Shown: positions 47,683-61,572, numbered from the stretch's first letter. The stretch: 64,000 bases of DNA from Paraspadella gotoi (GCA_051294375.1 CM119268.1:15749103-15813102); one strand, 5' to 3'. Numbers and translations are program-made. Notes: generated from the letters alone by a model not told the origin.

Positions 47683-47772
47683 CAACCCTCTCCCAAAAAT
47701 CCTGACTCTTATACACGACCAAAAACCGTCGGGAGGCTAAGATCACTCCGCAAAGATTAGATTATGCCGGCT

Positions 47773-47773
<1 letters not shown>

Positions 47774-47863
<90 letters not shown>
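47774..47863 (+). repeat. (CT)n microsatellite
   Basis: About 90 bp uninterrupted. Confidence 0.95.
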
Positions 47864-47867
<4 letters not shown>

Positions 47868-47992
47868 GGGCTTGACCTTATTACTCTCTCGTTTAGGGAG
47901 AGCCCATCTTTTTTGCTCCATCTTATTATTTTCGTGAGATTGCCGTGGCTCGCCGTCGAATTGCGTCGCTTTGCGATTTTTCTTGCCCACAG

Positions 47993-48056
47993 AGTCACCG
48001 ACGGCGTCGCGACATCAACGACCGAGGATTCGGCGGAATCAGCGACATTTGGATGG
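47993..48056 (+). other. possible 64-nt internal exon
   Basis: Acceptor TTTTTCTTGCCCACAG and donor GGATGG|GTATTGG bracket a stretch reading VTDGVATSTTEDSAESATFG in one frame; the other frames are open too. No family recognised. Confidence 0.25.
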
Positions 48057-48669
48057 GTATTGGAGGGGGGGAGGAGAGGGGCGGTGTGAAGGGGAGCCGA
48101 AGGCCAAGAAGGAGGACAAGGTTTCGTGGAAATAAAAAGAGGAAATGGACTGATAAAGATTAAGATTAAGACGCAAAGCGGAAGATGGCAAAATTTAATT
48201 TGAACGGATCTTTGTGATTAATCCCCCGCCAAATGATCGTTTGCCAAACGCTGTAATTTGTTTTCACTTGGCCAATACGCACAATGAAAGGAAATTGGGT
48301 CAAGTATCACAACGATATCACTCAAACGTGGAGATCGACGAACGAACAGGGGGTGACAAACTTTGTTCTCCGCGAAGACGAACTCAACTCGGATTCTCTT
48401 CTTGATGAATAATTTATTCTCTTCAATTCTCTTCGAGAAAAAAAAAAAGAAAAAAAAAATCGGCGGAAGCCGTAAGCCGAACGCCGTGAGCCGAAAGTCG
48501 TAAAAGCCCTAAAAAGAGAAAAAGAAATTGGATAAAACGGGGAAGCGCGACCTAGACTGAGGCCAGATGAGGATGCGTGGGGTGAGGGTTGGGGGGGGAA
48601 GGTATTGAGATGTTTAGCGGAAGGGGAGAGCGTGAGCGGGGGAGGAAGGAATCCTACCACGTCTTTTAA

Positions 48670-48705
48670 CGCGAATGATAGAAATGATAGAAATGATAGA
48701 AAAGT
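48670..48705 (+). repeat. (ATGATAGAA)n repeat
   Basis: Three to four 9-bp units. Confidence 0.8.
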
Positions 48706-48896
48706 TATTATTGTACCCTCGATACTTTGAAATCAGAGAATTTATGATAATGATATTTGTTAATGAACCTTCAAAATTTGTTCACGAATATAAAGTTAAT
48801 TACGTTATTTTATCATTTTCTATTCTAATTTATTTTTTACTATGTTAAATTATCTATTTGATATAACCTTTCGTTTCGTTGTGTTTATGAGATTAG

Positions 48897-48984
48897 CAAA
48901 GAGAAATTTGTTTTTGTTTTTATTTGTTTTTTTATGTTTTTATCAAATAAAATCGTTGTAGTAACAAAATCAAATTTCTCTTTG
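48897..48984. repeat. 14-bp inverted repeat
   Basis: CAAAGAGAAATTTG and its complement, 60 bp apart, around a T-rich loop. Confidence 0.6.
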
Positions 48985-49139
48985 TTAAAATTATCAAAAG
49001 CAATATTTTATAAACATATTTCTAAATAAAGTGAATAAAAATTTTTTTATCAAAGATATCCCAAATAATGATCTATCGATGCTTTCTATAAATTTCAATA
49101 ATATTAAATATAAATTATTTTTGTGACATTCGCGGTAGG

Positions 49140-49510
49140 ACACGGGGTAGAAGGAGAGAAGGAGGTAGGGGGACGAAGGAAGATGGAGAAGAAAAGGAAA
49201 GAAATAGAGGGAGAATGAAAGGGCGGTTTCAGTTGAAAGACAAGGAAGAGACAAACAAGGAAAGACAGAGAAATGTAAAAAAGGAGGCAAGAAAGAATTG
49301 TCAAAAATAGGGGATCGAGAGAAAAAAGGTTCAGACAGAGATAGAGTCAAACGAGGACGAAGAAGAGAGAACCTCATTCCAAATCGGTTTAAAAAAAAAA
49401 AACACTAAAGGCGAAGAGATCGAAGACCCGTCCTCGCTTTCCTTTTCGGTCGTAAAAATGAAGGAAGAGAAAAAAAAAGGAGGAAAGGGAGGAAAGGAGA
49501 AAAAGGAGAG
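49140..49510 (+). repeat. polypurine-rich stretch
   Basis: Plus strand strongly G/A-biased; followed at 49518 by (GAATAGC)n, about four units. Confidence 0.7.
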
Positions 49511-49742
49511 GGGAGAATAGAATAGCGAATAGCGAATAGCGAATAGTTTTCTTTTTTTTTATTTATTAAACATAGGAAAAGCATCTATCATCGATTTTGA
49601 AATTGTCGTCGTCTCGGCCGTCTTCGAAACATGACATTGTCGTCAAAGTTGCCGGCGTCATCAGTGGCGGCAAAGGAATTTCAAATCTCTTCAAGGGGGC
49701 AGTTAAAAGGAGAATTTAGAAATCGGGTCTGGATTTTGACGA

Positions 49743-49806
49743 GGAGAGAGAGAGAGAGAGAGAAGAGAGAGAGGAGAGAGGAGAGAGAGAGAGAGAGAGA
49801 GAGAGA
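49743..49806 (+). repeat. (GA)n microsatellite
   Basis: Two AAG/GGAG interruptions. Confidence 0.9.
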
Positions 49807-50663
49807 TATCAGTGCAAGAGACCAAGAGTCGATGAAGCTTCTTCACACAGGAAATCTAAAGGGAAACAAAACCTCCAAGTCTCAATTCTCACTTTTTATC
49901 TTTTTTTTTTTTTCAACATTTTTTTAGTTTCTCCTCTTCAAATATTTTTATCATCTCAAGCTTCGCCGAAATTTTTTTTTGGCTCTAATCTGGAGCAAAA
50001 AAAAAAAAAAAAAAAAAAAAACTGTGTAAATTTCTCGAAGTGATGAAAATTTTTTTTCAACACCAGAATTCGATGTAATCGATTTTTGGTCATTTCGTCA
50101 TTCTTAAATCTAAACAATAAGCGATGCAGGACCGTTATTGTCAGTTGGTCAATTTGTTGGTGGGTTAATCCGTTTGTTTCGGAAGTACAGGTAAATTTTT
50201 AGTTAGTGTTTGGGTTTGATCAACTTTCGTTGCTTGATTTGAAAATACATTTTTAGAGGCAAATATTCTTTTCATTTCTCCATTAAAAAGATGGGATTTG
50301 ATTGTTTGTTAAGTTATTGGACGACAAAAACAAAAAACTGAACATTTTTCGTTGGTCAAAAAAGTCGAACAAAAAAAAAAAAAAGAAATAAAAACAATGA
50401 GAAGAAAAAGAAAAAAAAAGCAGGGAAAAGTTGAAGAATCAAAATTCGAAGGAAAAAAAATTTCGACTTTGTGCAAACACGAAAGTCAAACCCCTTTTTC
50501 ATTATTTCGTACCGTTCTCTTTAAAAGGGTATATTTGCACTTACTTCTGCTCTTTTACCATCTCTCTCTTTTTTTTATTTTCTCAAAAACTTAAAACCTG
50601 ATGTTCCTTTGTTTTAATATGATAATTCTCATCTCTCTACTCTTTCTACTCTTAGTCAGCGAC

Positions 50664-50764
<101 letters not shown>

Positions 50765-52356
50765 AGCTCCATTAGCACCTTCGTGTTATCCTTTCTTTCC
50801 CTTTCCTTCTCTTCCCGCCCCCCCCACCCCCCCGTCTGTTTGTCCAAATACTTTTTCAACGATCCCGTCGTTTAGGAACTGAATCCCCGATTTTCGTCAA
50901 ATCAGCGACTTTTCACATTTCCATTTTCGCCGCCGCGTGGTTTTTGGACGGGGGGTTGTGGTGTGGTGGGAGGGAGAGCGAGAGGGTCGATATGTCGGGG
51001 TAGGATGGAGGGTACGGATTGGAGGGAGTGTTGGGGATCAGGTGAATAAAAGCGGTTGAAATGACCATCCTGTCGAGAGTTCGTGACGATCGTTCTTGGT
51101 CATGTTACAAAATGTATATGTAATTACGTGATTATTATGTAAATATGTAATTATGCATTTATATATTTTGTAAAACGAAGATACGAAAACTTTTAGGTTG
51201 ATAAATTAGATGAAGTTGTTAAAGAAATTAAATAAAAAAAACCCGAACATCATAAAATCTCGCGAAATCAGAAAAAGTGAAATTTTAATTTTAAAGACGA
51301 GAAAAGATGAAAGAAGAAAAAAAATTTTCGAATCTCTTATTCTCGTGAGTCTGGAAGTAATAATTAGATTAAGATTTAAGGGGAGAATGTATTTAAAAAG
51401 CGAGGATGAAAAAAAGAGTTCTTGAAAATTTTAATATTCGGATCATAAATTCGTTCCTATGGAGATTAAAAGTGAGCATTCAATGACAATTGTAATTAAA
51501 GTCGAATAAAAAAAAAATTAGAAGCGGAATCAAAGACAGAATGAAAAATAAGTTGCGGAAATTAAGGAGGGAAATAATTTGATGAGGGATCTTTTGACTT
51601 TCACTCAGACATAAAAGCAAAATAAAAAAACTGAGAGCAAAGGAGCCGGAAGAAATTAAATAAAAAGAAAGAAAAGCAAAAAAGAAAAAAAAGAAGAAAA
51701 GATTAGCTCGCTTCTTGCGAGCGGATTAAAAATAGAGAAAGAAAAAAAAAGTTCATGAATGAATTTGCGCGGGAAAGAAGAGCGAATTCCGTTGGCGAAA
51801 GCGTCGCGCTTCTTCGGCGGGTTTGCTTTCCAGACACGCCCCTTCGCTCCGGGGCTTTCAATTTAATCCCACGTTCTCTTCTTCTACGTAACTGAATCTT
51901 TTTAACTGCGTTTGTTTCGGTTTTTTTTTCTTTTTGTCTTCATCCGTTTTTGTTTTGTTTCTCTTCCAGTTTCTTCTGGTCAATCTACGCACAGACATAA
52001 CTCTTTCCATCCCCTTCGCCATAGACCTGTGTTACTCTGCTTCTCTCCCCACCTTTTCTTACTTTCCTTTCTGTCCTCTCTCTTTTTTTCTTTCTTCTCT
52101 TTCCCTTTCACTATTCCTATCATTCCCTTCCTCCCATCTCCTTCCTCCTCACCTTTTCTCCTCTTCCTTTATCTCCTTTCCTCCCCTTTCTTCTCCTTCC
52201 TTCTCTTCCCACTTTTCTTTCCTCCATCCCTTCCCCTCGCCCTCTTCCTCTCTCCCTCTCTGCATGGGGCCCCCGATCTCTTGCGATCAACCTCGAATTA
52301 ACCTTTGACAGCGGAGGAAGATCTTCTCTTGATCCCTTCTTCATTCCTCGGGCTCT

Positions 52357-52362
<6 letters not shown>

Positions 52363-52444
<82 letters not shown>
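52363..52444 (+). repeat. (CT)n microsatellite
   Basis: Preceded by a 350-bp pyrimidine-rich stretch (51900-52270). Confidence 0.95.
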
Positions 52445-52446
<2 letters not shown>

Positions 52447-53579
52447 CCTTTTTTCCCCCTCTATCTAAGCTCTTCCTTGTACGGTTCCTGAACTCGGTCT
52501 AATTTTTTTTTCAGTGGGCTAAAAATTCAATCTTTCACTTCAGTTTAGAACAAATTCTTCAAGAAAAGTCTATCTTGTGACATTTTCTTCTAAAAATATG
52601 TAGCATAGTATGATGTAAGAGAAATTGTAGGACAGTCGAGGTGGGTGGATGGGTCACTTTGTCGGTGTATCTATTTCTCAGTTGATCTTTGTCAGCTCTT
52701 TGTGCAAAAAACTTAGTTATTTATTTTTCATCTCGGAAAATGATTGACGTCCGGTACGGCGGTGCACGTGGGAGGAGGCGTGGCGTGTTTTTCGTGCGTG
52801 TGGATTTAAAATGTTCTTTGCTGATATATTTCGGTCTTGTCTCCAATACATAAAAAGAATTCAACTTGATAAACATATCTGACTTTCGCCTCACCCAGTT
52901 TTTCAGAAAAAGAATAAAAGAGTCTTAAAGGGGAAAAAGTATCTTAGTAGATTTAAAAACGATGACGAGTTAACGTTTAACGTTTTAATATCTAATCGTC
53001 AAATTCAAAATAAAAGTTTGAAATTCCTGTCGCCGGACTAAATTTTTGTCTTTTTCGAGTCGAGAATTTTAAAGTTTTTTTTAATGATGCACATACAACC
53101 GACTAATATTTAAAATATTACAGAACCACCAAAAGAAGCGGCAATAAATAAAACATTTCTTTCAGGAGTTTTTTCCTGTTAAAATTGTCGTAAAGTCGCC
53201 GCAATCGAATCGATCTTGCTAAAAGTCTACCACTTCCGAATCCCGGCCAATCAAATCATCGCCGATCAAATTCCAACAACCATCCCGTCCCAACCCGCCT
53301 CCGGCGCCACCCTCCTCTCCTCTCCTCCGTTCCGCTCAAAACTTCCTTATCGCCGTGAACGCGTCACGAAACGCCATCGTGTGTCAAAGACATTAATGTA
53401 AATCAAAATGGAAACCGCGGCGGGCCGAAGAAGCGGTGGGCGGGAGGCGGGGGGGAGGAGGTGGAGCGAGATGGAGTAGCGGGTAACGGGAAGCGGAGAC
53501 GGCGAACGAAAGGCATTTCCAAGCGAAGAGCTGCAATTCATTTTCATCCGGAAACGAATAGAGCTTTTCGAGGAATGGG

Positions 53580-53599
53580 AGAGAGAGAGAAAGAGAGAA

Positions 53600-53661
<62 letters not shown>
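53580..53661 (+). repeat. (GA)n microsatellite
   Basis: Three short interruptions. Confidence 0.9.
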
Positions 53662-53664
<3 letters not shown>

Positions 53665-55462
53665 CATGTTTGATGATTTGTTGGCGAGGGACAGCGATTG
53701 TGTTGAAAATAGGAAGGGAGTATTTTAGTTGAGATGAGAGAGATGGAGAAAGAGAGAGCGCGAAGTCACTTTTTAGTATTTAATAAAGTTTACTGAAAAT
53801 GTTATGATGTTTAACTTTCATCTTGAAACAAGTACACAACTACTAGAGTTTTTCACAAGTCGAACTTAGTATGGAAAGATTTTGTTTGGCCGCGTTAAAA
53901 GACAGACAAAATGGGGACGTAAAGGTCACAAAAGCCATAAAGGTCGCGAAGGTCGAAAACTCTCTCGGCGTTTTGAGATTCTTTAATCTAAAATTCTCTC
54001 TTTGGACGGAAATTGTTGCTCTTTTCTTTGTTTTCCTTAGTTCCATTTTTTCTCTAAATTGGCCACCTTTAAAAGTTCTCTCTTTCTGACTTTTCTAGTT
54101 TTTTTTTGGGCTGTTTTCTCTCGAAACTATGTAGTATGTATCTAAACTTTTTTTTTATTAGTCACTCTCTTTTCCATTCTTCTTCGCATTCCTCTTTTTC
54201 TTTCCTCGGATTCCGTGCACTCTCGCTGCTTTAAACCAGGCACTCAATCCGGCCGCCTTCCAGTCCCCTTTGGTTACGATCCACACGCCTCCCAGCCAAT
54301 CATATTGGCGCTTCCGCCGCCGCCCCTTAAGGTCGCAGCCCCGCCAGTTCACGACCCCGCCACATCGCAGCCCCGCTTCTCTGCGTCGTCGCGTAACCGG
54401 GGGTTTTCGCCTTTTTCTATTCCTTATGGATCGGAGACTCGGAATCTCCGGAGAAGATGACGGGGCTTAGGCCGCTTAAGGGGCTCTCAACTTGGGGAAA
54501 GGGGAGATTCAGATTTTTCTTTTTCCGAATTGGAGATGAAATTTCATCCTCGGATGTGAGATTAGAATTGAGAAGGACGACGACTTTGTAGAAGGCGACG
54601 TTGACGACGATGTTGACAAAAGAGATGACGAACAAGCGGGCGATGATGATTTTTAATCCACGATATTAATTATGCTTTGAATTTTACTTTTACTTTTAAT
54701 CAACGATATCAATTATGAAAACTTCTCCATTTTGGCGAAACATCGATCCGATTTACTTCCGCTCGCTCCCGATCACTATTTCCAGATCATATTGTCTCCT
54801 ATTGTCTTCTCCGTCTTCTTTATTCCCTCCCAACTTATCTTACCCCTTTTTTATATTCATATTTTCTCTGTCAAGACTCTCCCATGCTCTCTGCTCCATG
54901 TTCCATGCCCTTTAACTTTTCTCCTTTACTTTTTCCTATTTTCCACATATTTCTTCCCATATTTTTTTTCGGTTCGCTTTTCCCTTTTCCTCTTTCTCCA
55001 CCATTCCACACCCCAACCCTTTCCACACCCCAACCCTTTCATTCCCTTTTCCCCTTCTCAATCCCACCTCCTTTGCTCCCTTTTCTTTTCTTTTCCTCTC
55101 TCCCCTTGTCAGTTCCTCCCCCCCTACCCCACTACGCGCTTCTCTTTTCATTTTGCATATTTCATCTTTCCCCCTCGGGATTTTTTCCTACTTTGAGGGT
55201 CACACAAGTTAATTTTTATCCGGCTCAGTTTTTCTTTTCCGCTTTTCTTGTTTTTAGATGTTTTCTTTTTTAGAATGTTTTCCTTTTACAATTGTTATTT
55301 TTTCTATTACATAAATTTAAATAGACGCTACATATCATTTTATAACACTAGTAAATTTATGTTAGAAAAAATATATTGAATAAAAAACTGAATAAAAAAA
55401 ATGCAGATGGCAAAACGAAACAGTCTCTAAGGAACCGCAACAAAAAGGTTCAACCGCTTTGC

Positions 55463-55668
<206 letters not shown>

Positions 55669-55676
55669 GAGAAGAA

Positions 55677-55699
55677 AGAGAGAGAGAGAGAGAGAGAGA

Positions 55700-55751
<52 letters not shown>
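55677..55751 (+). repeat. (GA)n microsatellite
   Basis: One GAAGAGAAG interruption. Complementary to 55466-55570. Confidence 0.95.
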
Positions 55752-55753
<2 letters not shown>

Positions 55754-56075
55754 GTCGCCGGTCCGGCCACGATAAAGGGCAACCCTTTGACAACAACAAT
55801 ATGTTGCCGTGCTCGTCCCGACGTCTCCTCGCCCCACCCACTCCCGACGGGCCCTTGCCCATGCCACTCTGTGCTCTCCCTCTCTATCCACATCTAATCC
55901 CAACTCTGTCTCTCTCTCACTCTTCACTTCAGTATTTCCCTTAACCTTCTCTCCACTTTTAATACATGTGTTGCTTCGCACTTTCACATTCTCGCTCTCC
56001 GGTCTCCACCATCTCAACCTCCTCCACCATCTTCATCTTCATCTTCACCGCCTCCGACGCCGATTCCTTTCACAG

Positions 56076-56230
56076 TCTCACGAACCTCACCCGCTCACAA
56101 CCCCCCGCCCCCGCCTCTCTCCCTCCGTCGGCGATGGCGTGCCACCTCGTATTATTCATGGCCCCGTCACCGAATTTGGCGGAAAGAAATACAACAACAT
56201 CTCGGGAATGTCTGGTCGGGACTACGAGGA

Positions 56231-56265
<35 letters not shown>

Positions 56266-56279
56266 TTGACGACTTTGAA
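56076..56279 (+). other. possible coding exon with acidic run
   Basis: Acceptor CCTTTCACAG and donor TTTGAA|GTGAGT enclose 204 nt, open in phase 0 (68 codons), containing GVPPRIIHGPVTEFGG, KKYNNISGMSGRDYE, then 12 Asp and VDDFE. It could also be a first coding exon starting at the ATG of MSGRDYE. No family recognised. Confidence 0.4.
56229..56266 (+). repeat. (GAC)n trinucleotide repeat
   Basis: Encodes Asp in the plus-strand exon candidate. Confidence 0.9.
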
Positions 56280-56972
56280 GTGAGTTGACAATGACCTTGT
56301 GACATGATATCGTATATAATTATTACTAATTGACAATAATTACTTAAAACCGATTTAAAATAACACATTCGCTACAAAGAAGGCAGTACTGTAAAATCGA
56401 CGGACGAAGACTAAAGGAGAATAACAACGACACCAGCAGAAAATAACAACAACAACAACAACAGCAACGACGACGATGACGACGACGACGGACCGCGACG
56501 GACGATGTCGGCGAAGTTGACGTCGACAAGTGGCGACCTCTCTCGGCCGCGAAGCGAAACGTCGCGACCCGAGAGAAACAAATGATCAAATTATGGAAAA
56601 TGGCGATTATAGAGGAGGCGGAGAGAGAGGAGGGAGGGAGGTGAGGGGGGAGACCAAAGAGAGGAGAAGGGAAAAAGGTCAAGAGTTAAAAAGTATTAAG
56701 AAATAAAAAGAAAGGAAAAAAGAAAAATGAATAAAAAAATATTTTGTTTAAATTTAATAATAACATTCACGTAAAATAAAGAAAATGTTTGATTTGTTTA
56801 TATATATTTATTTGATAAAATCGGCGATACGTACGTATAAAATCAGAATCATATTTGTTTATTCTAGGTTTTCTTTTGTCGAATTAAATTTCACGAAAAA
56901 AAAATCACGTATTTCGTCCATTTTTTTTTCACGAGTAAAACTGACAACTAAGAAGTTTTTGTTTACTTCGAA

Positions 56973-57206
56973 NNNNNNNNNNNNNNNNNNNNNNNNNNNN
57001 NNNNNNNNNNNNNNNNNNNNNNNNNNNNNNNNNNNNNNNNNNNNNNNNNNNNNNNNNNNNNNNNNNNNNNNNNNNNNNNNNNNNNNNNNNNNNNNNNNNN
57101 NNNNNNNNNNNNNNNNNNNNNNNNNNNNNNNNNNNNNNNNNNNNNNNNNNNNNNNNNNNNNNNNNNNNNNNNNNNNNNNNNNNNNNNNNNNNNNNNNNNN
57201 NNNNNN
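56973..57206. other. assembly gap
   Basis: 234 N. Confidence 1.
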
Positions 57207-57391
57207 GCTTTTCTCCCCCGGTTTTTCTTGGGGATTCGGGGATTGGGAGTTTGGGACGGGTTGCGGGGAAGGGGTCAGGTTTTTGGGGATGGGTTTTAGG
57301 AAAGAGGTATGAGGGTTTTAGTGAAAAGGAACTGATGGGATTGACGATGATGTTTCGAAAAAGTTCAAGGGAGGAGAGAGGGCAATAATTA

Positions 57392-57440
57392 TTAGATATG
57401 CATATTAGATATGCATTAGATATGCATATTAGATATGCAG
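57392..57440 (+). repeat. ATTAGATATGCAT tandem repeat
   Basis: Four copies of ATTAGATATGCA, alternating 12/14-bp spacing; each carries ATGCAT, similar to POU/octamer-type sites. Confidence 0.8.
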
Positions 57441-57631
57441 GGCTGAGAAGTGAGACTAACAACAGTTTTGGAAAAAGTAGTTTATTATCTTATAATTCTG
57501 ATCTTCCGCTCAAATTTCGAGATCACGAATGATCTTGACATAAAAGTCTTCTTAACGTCTTAAATGTCTTTTAAACCGTCATTGTTTTTTCTTTGCCCAA
57601 TCAAACAATGACTTCCTAATGTCCTTGGCGA

Positions 57632-57722
57632 CAGGATCGACGACCACAACGACAACGACGACAACGACGACGACGTCAACGGTGACGACGCCAAGGACGA
57701 CAACGACGACGACGACGACGAC
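57632..57722 (+). repeat. (ACG)n/(ACA)n-rich trinucleotide repeat
   Basis: Imperfect; reads as Asp/Asn, Thr or Arg by plus-strand frame and Val on the minus strand. Confidence 0.85.
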
Positions 57723-57879
57723 GGTCGCAAGATGGTCATAAAACGATGGAATATAACAGAACGCCATCATGATAATGGAAAAGGAGGAAAACGAGAACGA
57801 GAGAAAAAGCGAGAGGGAGAGGGAGAGTGAATAATGAAAAACGGGGAAGTTCCATTTCTCACAATGGATTAGCGAGAGA

Positions 57880-58128
57880 NNNNNNNNNNNNNNNNNNNNN
57901 NNNNNNNNNNNNNNNNNNNNNNNNNNNNNNNNNNNNNNNNNNNNNNNNNNNNNNNNNNNNNNNNNNNNNNNNNNNNNNNNNNNNNNNNNNNNNNNNNNNN
58001 NNNNNNNNNNNNNNNNNNNNNNNNNNNNNNNNNNNNNNNNNNNNNNNNNNNNNNNNNNNNNNNNNNNNNNNNNNNNNNNNNNNNNNNNNNNNNNNNNNNN
58101 NNNNNNNNNNNNNNNNNNNNNNNNNNNN
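57880..58128. other. assembly gap
   Basis: 249 N, preceded by GCGAGAGA, so probably another (GA)n tract. Confidence 1.
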
Positions 58129-58395
58129 AATACCATTAAAGAATTCCTTAGAAATTAGTACCTACTAAGTACGTAAAAATACAGCTAGTGATAATAGTCT
58201 TTAAGTAACGTATCTGACGCCCATTTACTTCCGGCAAATATATTTTCTCAATAACAAAATTATTTTCTAAATTTTTTCAACTGAAACTCATAACCTCTCG
58301 CGCTCCCACCCCCCCCCCGCCCTTCTCAAGGCGAAGCGGGTGAGATTTTAATTTACTTTGCATGTTCAATGAGGCGGCGTTTTAAGAAACTCTCT

Positions 58396-58415
58396 CTTTT
58401 GCTCTCTCTCACCTC

Positions 58416-58449
<34 letters not shown>

Positions 58450-58490
58450 ATCTCTCTCTCATTCGTCCTCTCTCTCTCTCTCACTTTTCC
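58396..58490 (+). repeat. interrupted (CT)n tract
   Basis: Several short CT runs with CAT and CCT interruptions. Confidence 0.85.
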
Positions 58491-59360
58491 ATTTCTCCTT
58501 TTAAAGAAAGGGGAAGGATAAATATTATTTATTCAAATGTCGGAAGAATAATCAAAGCTTTTCTCTTCTTTTTTTTTGGTGAAGCTTCTCAGTTTCATCT
58601 TTTTATAAATCTGATTCTCATCTTTTGGCGAGGTTGTATTTTAACAATAAATTTATATTTCACAGCGACTGTAAAATAGAATGAACCGTATTTGTTATTA
58701 ATATTTAAGCTTTAAAAAATTATTCACACAGTCTCAATAATAAAATAATAAATAATAAATAAAAAAAGTGAAAATTCTTGGAATTTTTTTGTCCAAAAAA
58801 ATATGACAAAAGACCCTTTTGCTCTTTTCACTTGAAATCCCATCGAAGGGGGAAAAGACTAAAAACGTTGTTTATCAAAAAGGAGAAAGGGAGAGAGGAG
58901 AAAAGAGAGAGAGGCTTTCCAGTCAGAGGAAAATCGAGTTACTTGGGCTACAAATGCTTTCGAGATGAGATCCTAATTTGATTTTTTTTCCTCCCTGAGA
59001 GAAGAGAGAGACAGAGAGAGTGAGAGGGAGAGAGAGATGACAAGCAGAAAAAAGATGACAATTTTCTTTTCCCTTCAAGCCGCCAGGGGGTCGACTCTTT
59101 TTTTTCGGGATCGAACGGACCAAACCTTTGCGTCAGTGGAAGGGACAACACCTCAGCGTCCGTAACATTAACCACGATTCCCTATTTCGAGAAATAGCCT
59201 GAGTACAACTTACAATACTTATGATTTCATCATAAATACTTGATCATCTCAATCTCGAATTCGCATATTCATTTCATTCTCCACTCTTGTTCACTTTTCC
59301 CTGAGTCACGTCTTTATTTTTTTCACCTCACCATCACTTCACACCGGATTTCCAACTCTT

Positions 59361-59385
59361 NNNNNNNNNNNNNNNNNNNNNNNNN
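59361..59385. other. assembly gap
   Basis: 25 N. Confidence 1.
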
Positions 59386-59401
59386 AAAAAAAGGAGAGAG
59401 A

Positions 59402-59443
59402 TTCGGGGACGATCGACGACGACGACGCGGACGACGACGACGA
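59402..59443 (+). repeat. (GAC)n trinucleotide repeat
   Basis: One plus frame reads RDSGTIDDDDADDDDDH then stops. Confidence 0.85.
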
Positions 59444-59487
59444 CCATTGACCTCGCTATGGAAAAGGAAATGAAGTCGTACGTATAG

Positions 59488-59562
59488 TCTCTCTCTCTCT
59501 TCTCTCTCTCTCTCTCCTCATCTCTCATCTCTCTCTTCTCTCTCTCTCTCCTCTCTATCTCT
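59488..59562 (+). repeat. interrupted (CT)n tract
   Basis: Short CT runs separated by CAT and TTC. Confidence 0.85.
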
Positions 59563-59999
59563 TTCTCATCTCTTTCTCATCTCATTCATAAAAGATTGGA
59601 CCTCTTTTTCGCCACATTCTGGTTAGGAATTGCCTGCTTTTTTCGTTGCCTCTTTCAAATTAGCGCTGCCAGCTTTTCAAACCAAATTACCTACAATTGC
59701 TTTATTTACGAATGTCCTTCTTACCTTGGTGGGAAGGTATACTTTTTCAATCAGTGATTATTCAGACATCACTCTCTCTCTTCCCTCTCTCCCTTCTCCT
59801 CTTTCCCTCATAGTGAAATTGTTGTCAATTATTTAAATATTTCATATCTCAATTTTCGCGCAACAGTTCTAAAAATAATATCTATTGGGGCCTAGCAATT
59901 TTTTTTCCGACTTATAGTACATCCCCTCCGTCGTGTGAAGGCTCACAGATTCCATCTCACAAAGAGACAGAAACGATGTGAATCGACGGAACACTGAAA

Positions 60000-60555
60000 T
60001 TCTGCGCGCGATTCGAATTAGATGATAAAGACGGAGAAAGAAGATTGGATGAGACCCTCGAGTCAGGAAGGAAGGAAAAAGAAAAGACGCAGGGAGAAAA
60101 AGAAAGTAGATTAGAAGGAAAAAAAGACGAGGGAGAAAAAGGAAAGTAGATGTAGAAAAGAAGAGAGAAGGACAGAGAACGAGAGAGAAACGAGAGAAAA
60201 AGGAAAAGACTAGTACTGTAGAGGAAAGAAAATACGAGTGAGGAATATAGTGAAGAGGAAAAAAATAAAATAATAAGGAAATATTGAATATATAAAAACA
60301 AAAAAGTCATGTGCCCAAAGTTTTGAAATTAGACTATGCTCAGTTGTGAAACTTATAAAAGAAAAATTAAGACGTTAGGGGGGGGGTCGCGGAGTGGGGG
60401 GGACAAGACATGAGAGCGAGTTAGTTTCGAAGTAAAAGGAGGAAGGAAAGAAAGGACACTTCGAACTGCCGCGTCACGCGTGGATCGTCCGAAGGACGGG
60501 AGAAATTGATCGCTGATAAGTGTAGAACCGTGAGAGGCGAAGGAAAAAGGGAGAA

Positions 60556-60635
<80 letters not shown>

Positions 60636-60660
60636 AGAGAGAGAGAGAGAGAGAAAGATA
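60000..60660 (+). repeat. polypurine-rich stretch with (GA)n core
   Basis: Plus strand G/A-biased throughout; dinucleotide core at 60560-60655 with AAG and GCG interruptions. Confidence 0.8.
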
Positions 60661-61546
60661 GAGACAGAGAGAGAAACGGATTCCGTTTGCTTCGTGACGA
60701 GTTCAGACGCCTCATATGGCGAGCATCAAAGCAAGCTTAAAAACTACTAACATACTAAACTTACTGACACACGACTATATTAAAAATGAGTAAATCAAAT
60801 TCGTCCTTTCTTTCTTTTCAAAAAAAAAACAATAACATCCGTGATTTTTCGCTGCTTTTATTTCCCTTCTTTTTCTTTGCTTTATTTTTCTTTTCTATCG
60901 TTCCCTTATTTTCCTATCTTCTGCCCCCACTCTCTTCCTCCCTCTCTCACCCTCTTTCCTCCAATCGAACGAAGTACGCCCTGAACTCTTCAGCTTTCTT
61001 TGCGCTGAATTACCGCCACGCCTCTTTATCGTCAAATCTTCCTCTTCCTCTTCCTTCCTCCCTATTTTTTTATATTCTATTTTTGTGTCTCTTTTTCTAA
61101 ACTCTACATTTCCTTACAATTTCCCTTTTATTTCTATATGTGTATATTTACTATCTCATTTGTCTTTTTCCTTTCCTCTATAATTCTTAACTTATAATTT
61201 TTTGAATTCTATCACCCTCGTCTTTGCCCTAATATCACGCACTCTAATGATTTCTCCCGAGTTCCCTTTTCTTTTGCCAAAACAATTGAACAAAAATGTC
61301 ACTGTTCGGTTCAAAGAGAATCTTAATATACCCACAGGCCACCTCGTTTTTAAGAATAATTACTATTATATATCGCTTCGTATTTTTGGAATTTCACGAC
61401 TTCAAAATTATACACATAATTACATATTAATTTATTCAAGGCGAGATCTTATTTTAATAATGTATGTTAAGAACTAAATTTATTTTTTTAAAATTAAGAG
61501 TATAACTTTATAACTAAATATTCCTAATTTCAAAAATAAAGCCAAC

Positions 61547-61572
61547 TCTCTCTCTCTCTCTCTCTCTCTCCT
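61547..61572 (+). repeat. (CT)n microsatellite
   Basis: Short run of about 26 bp. Confidence 0.85.
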
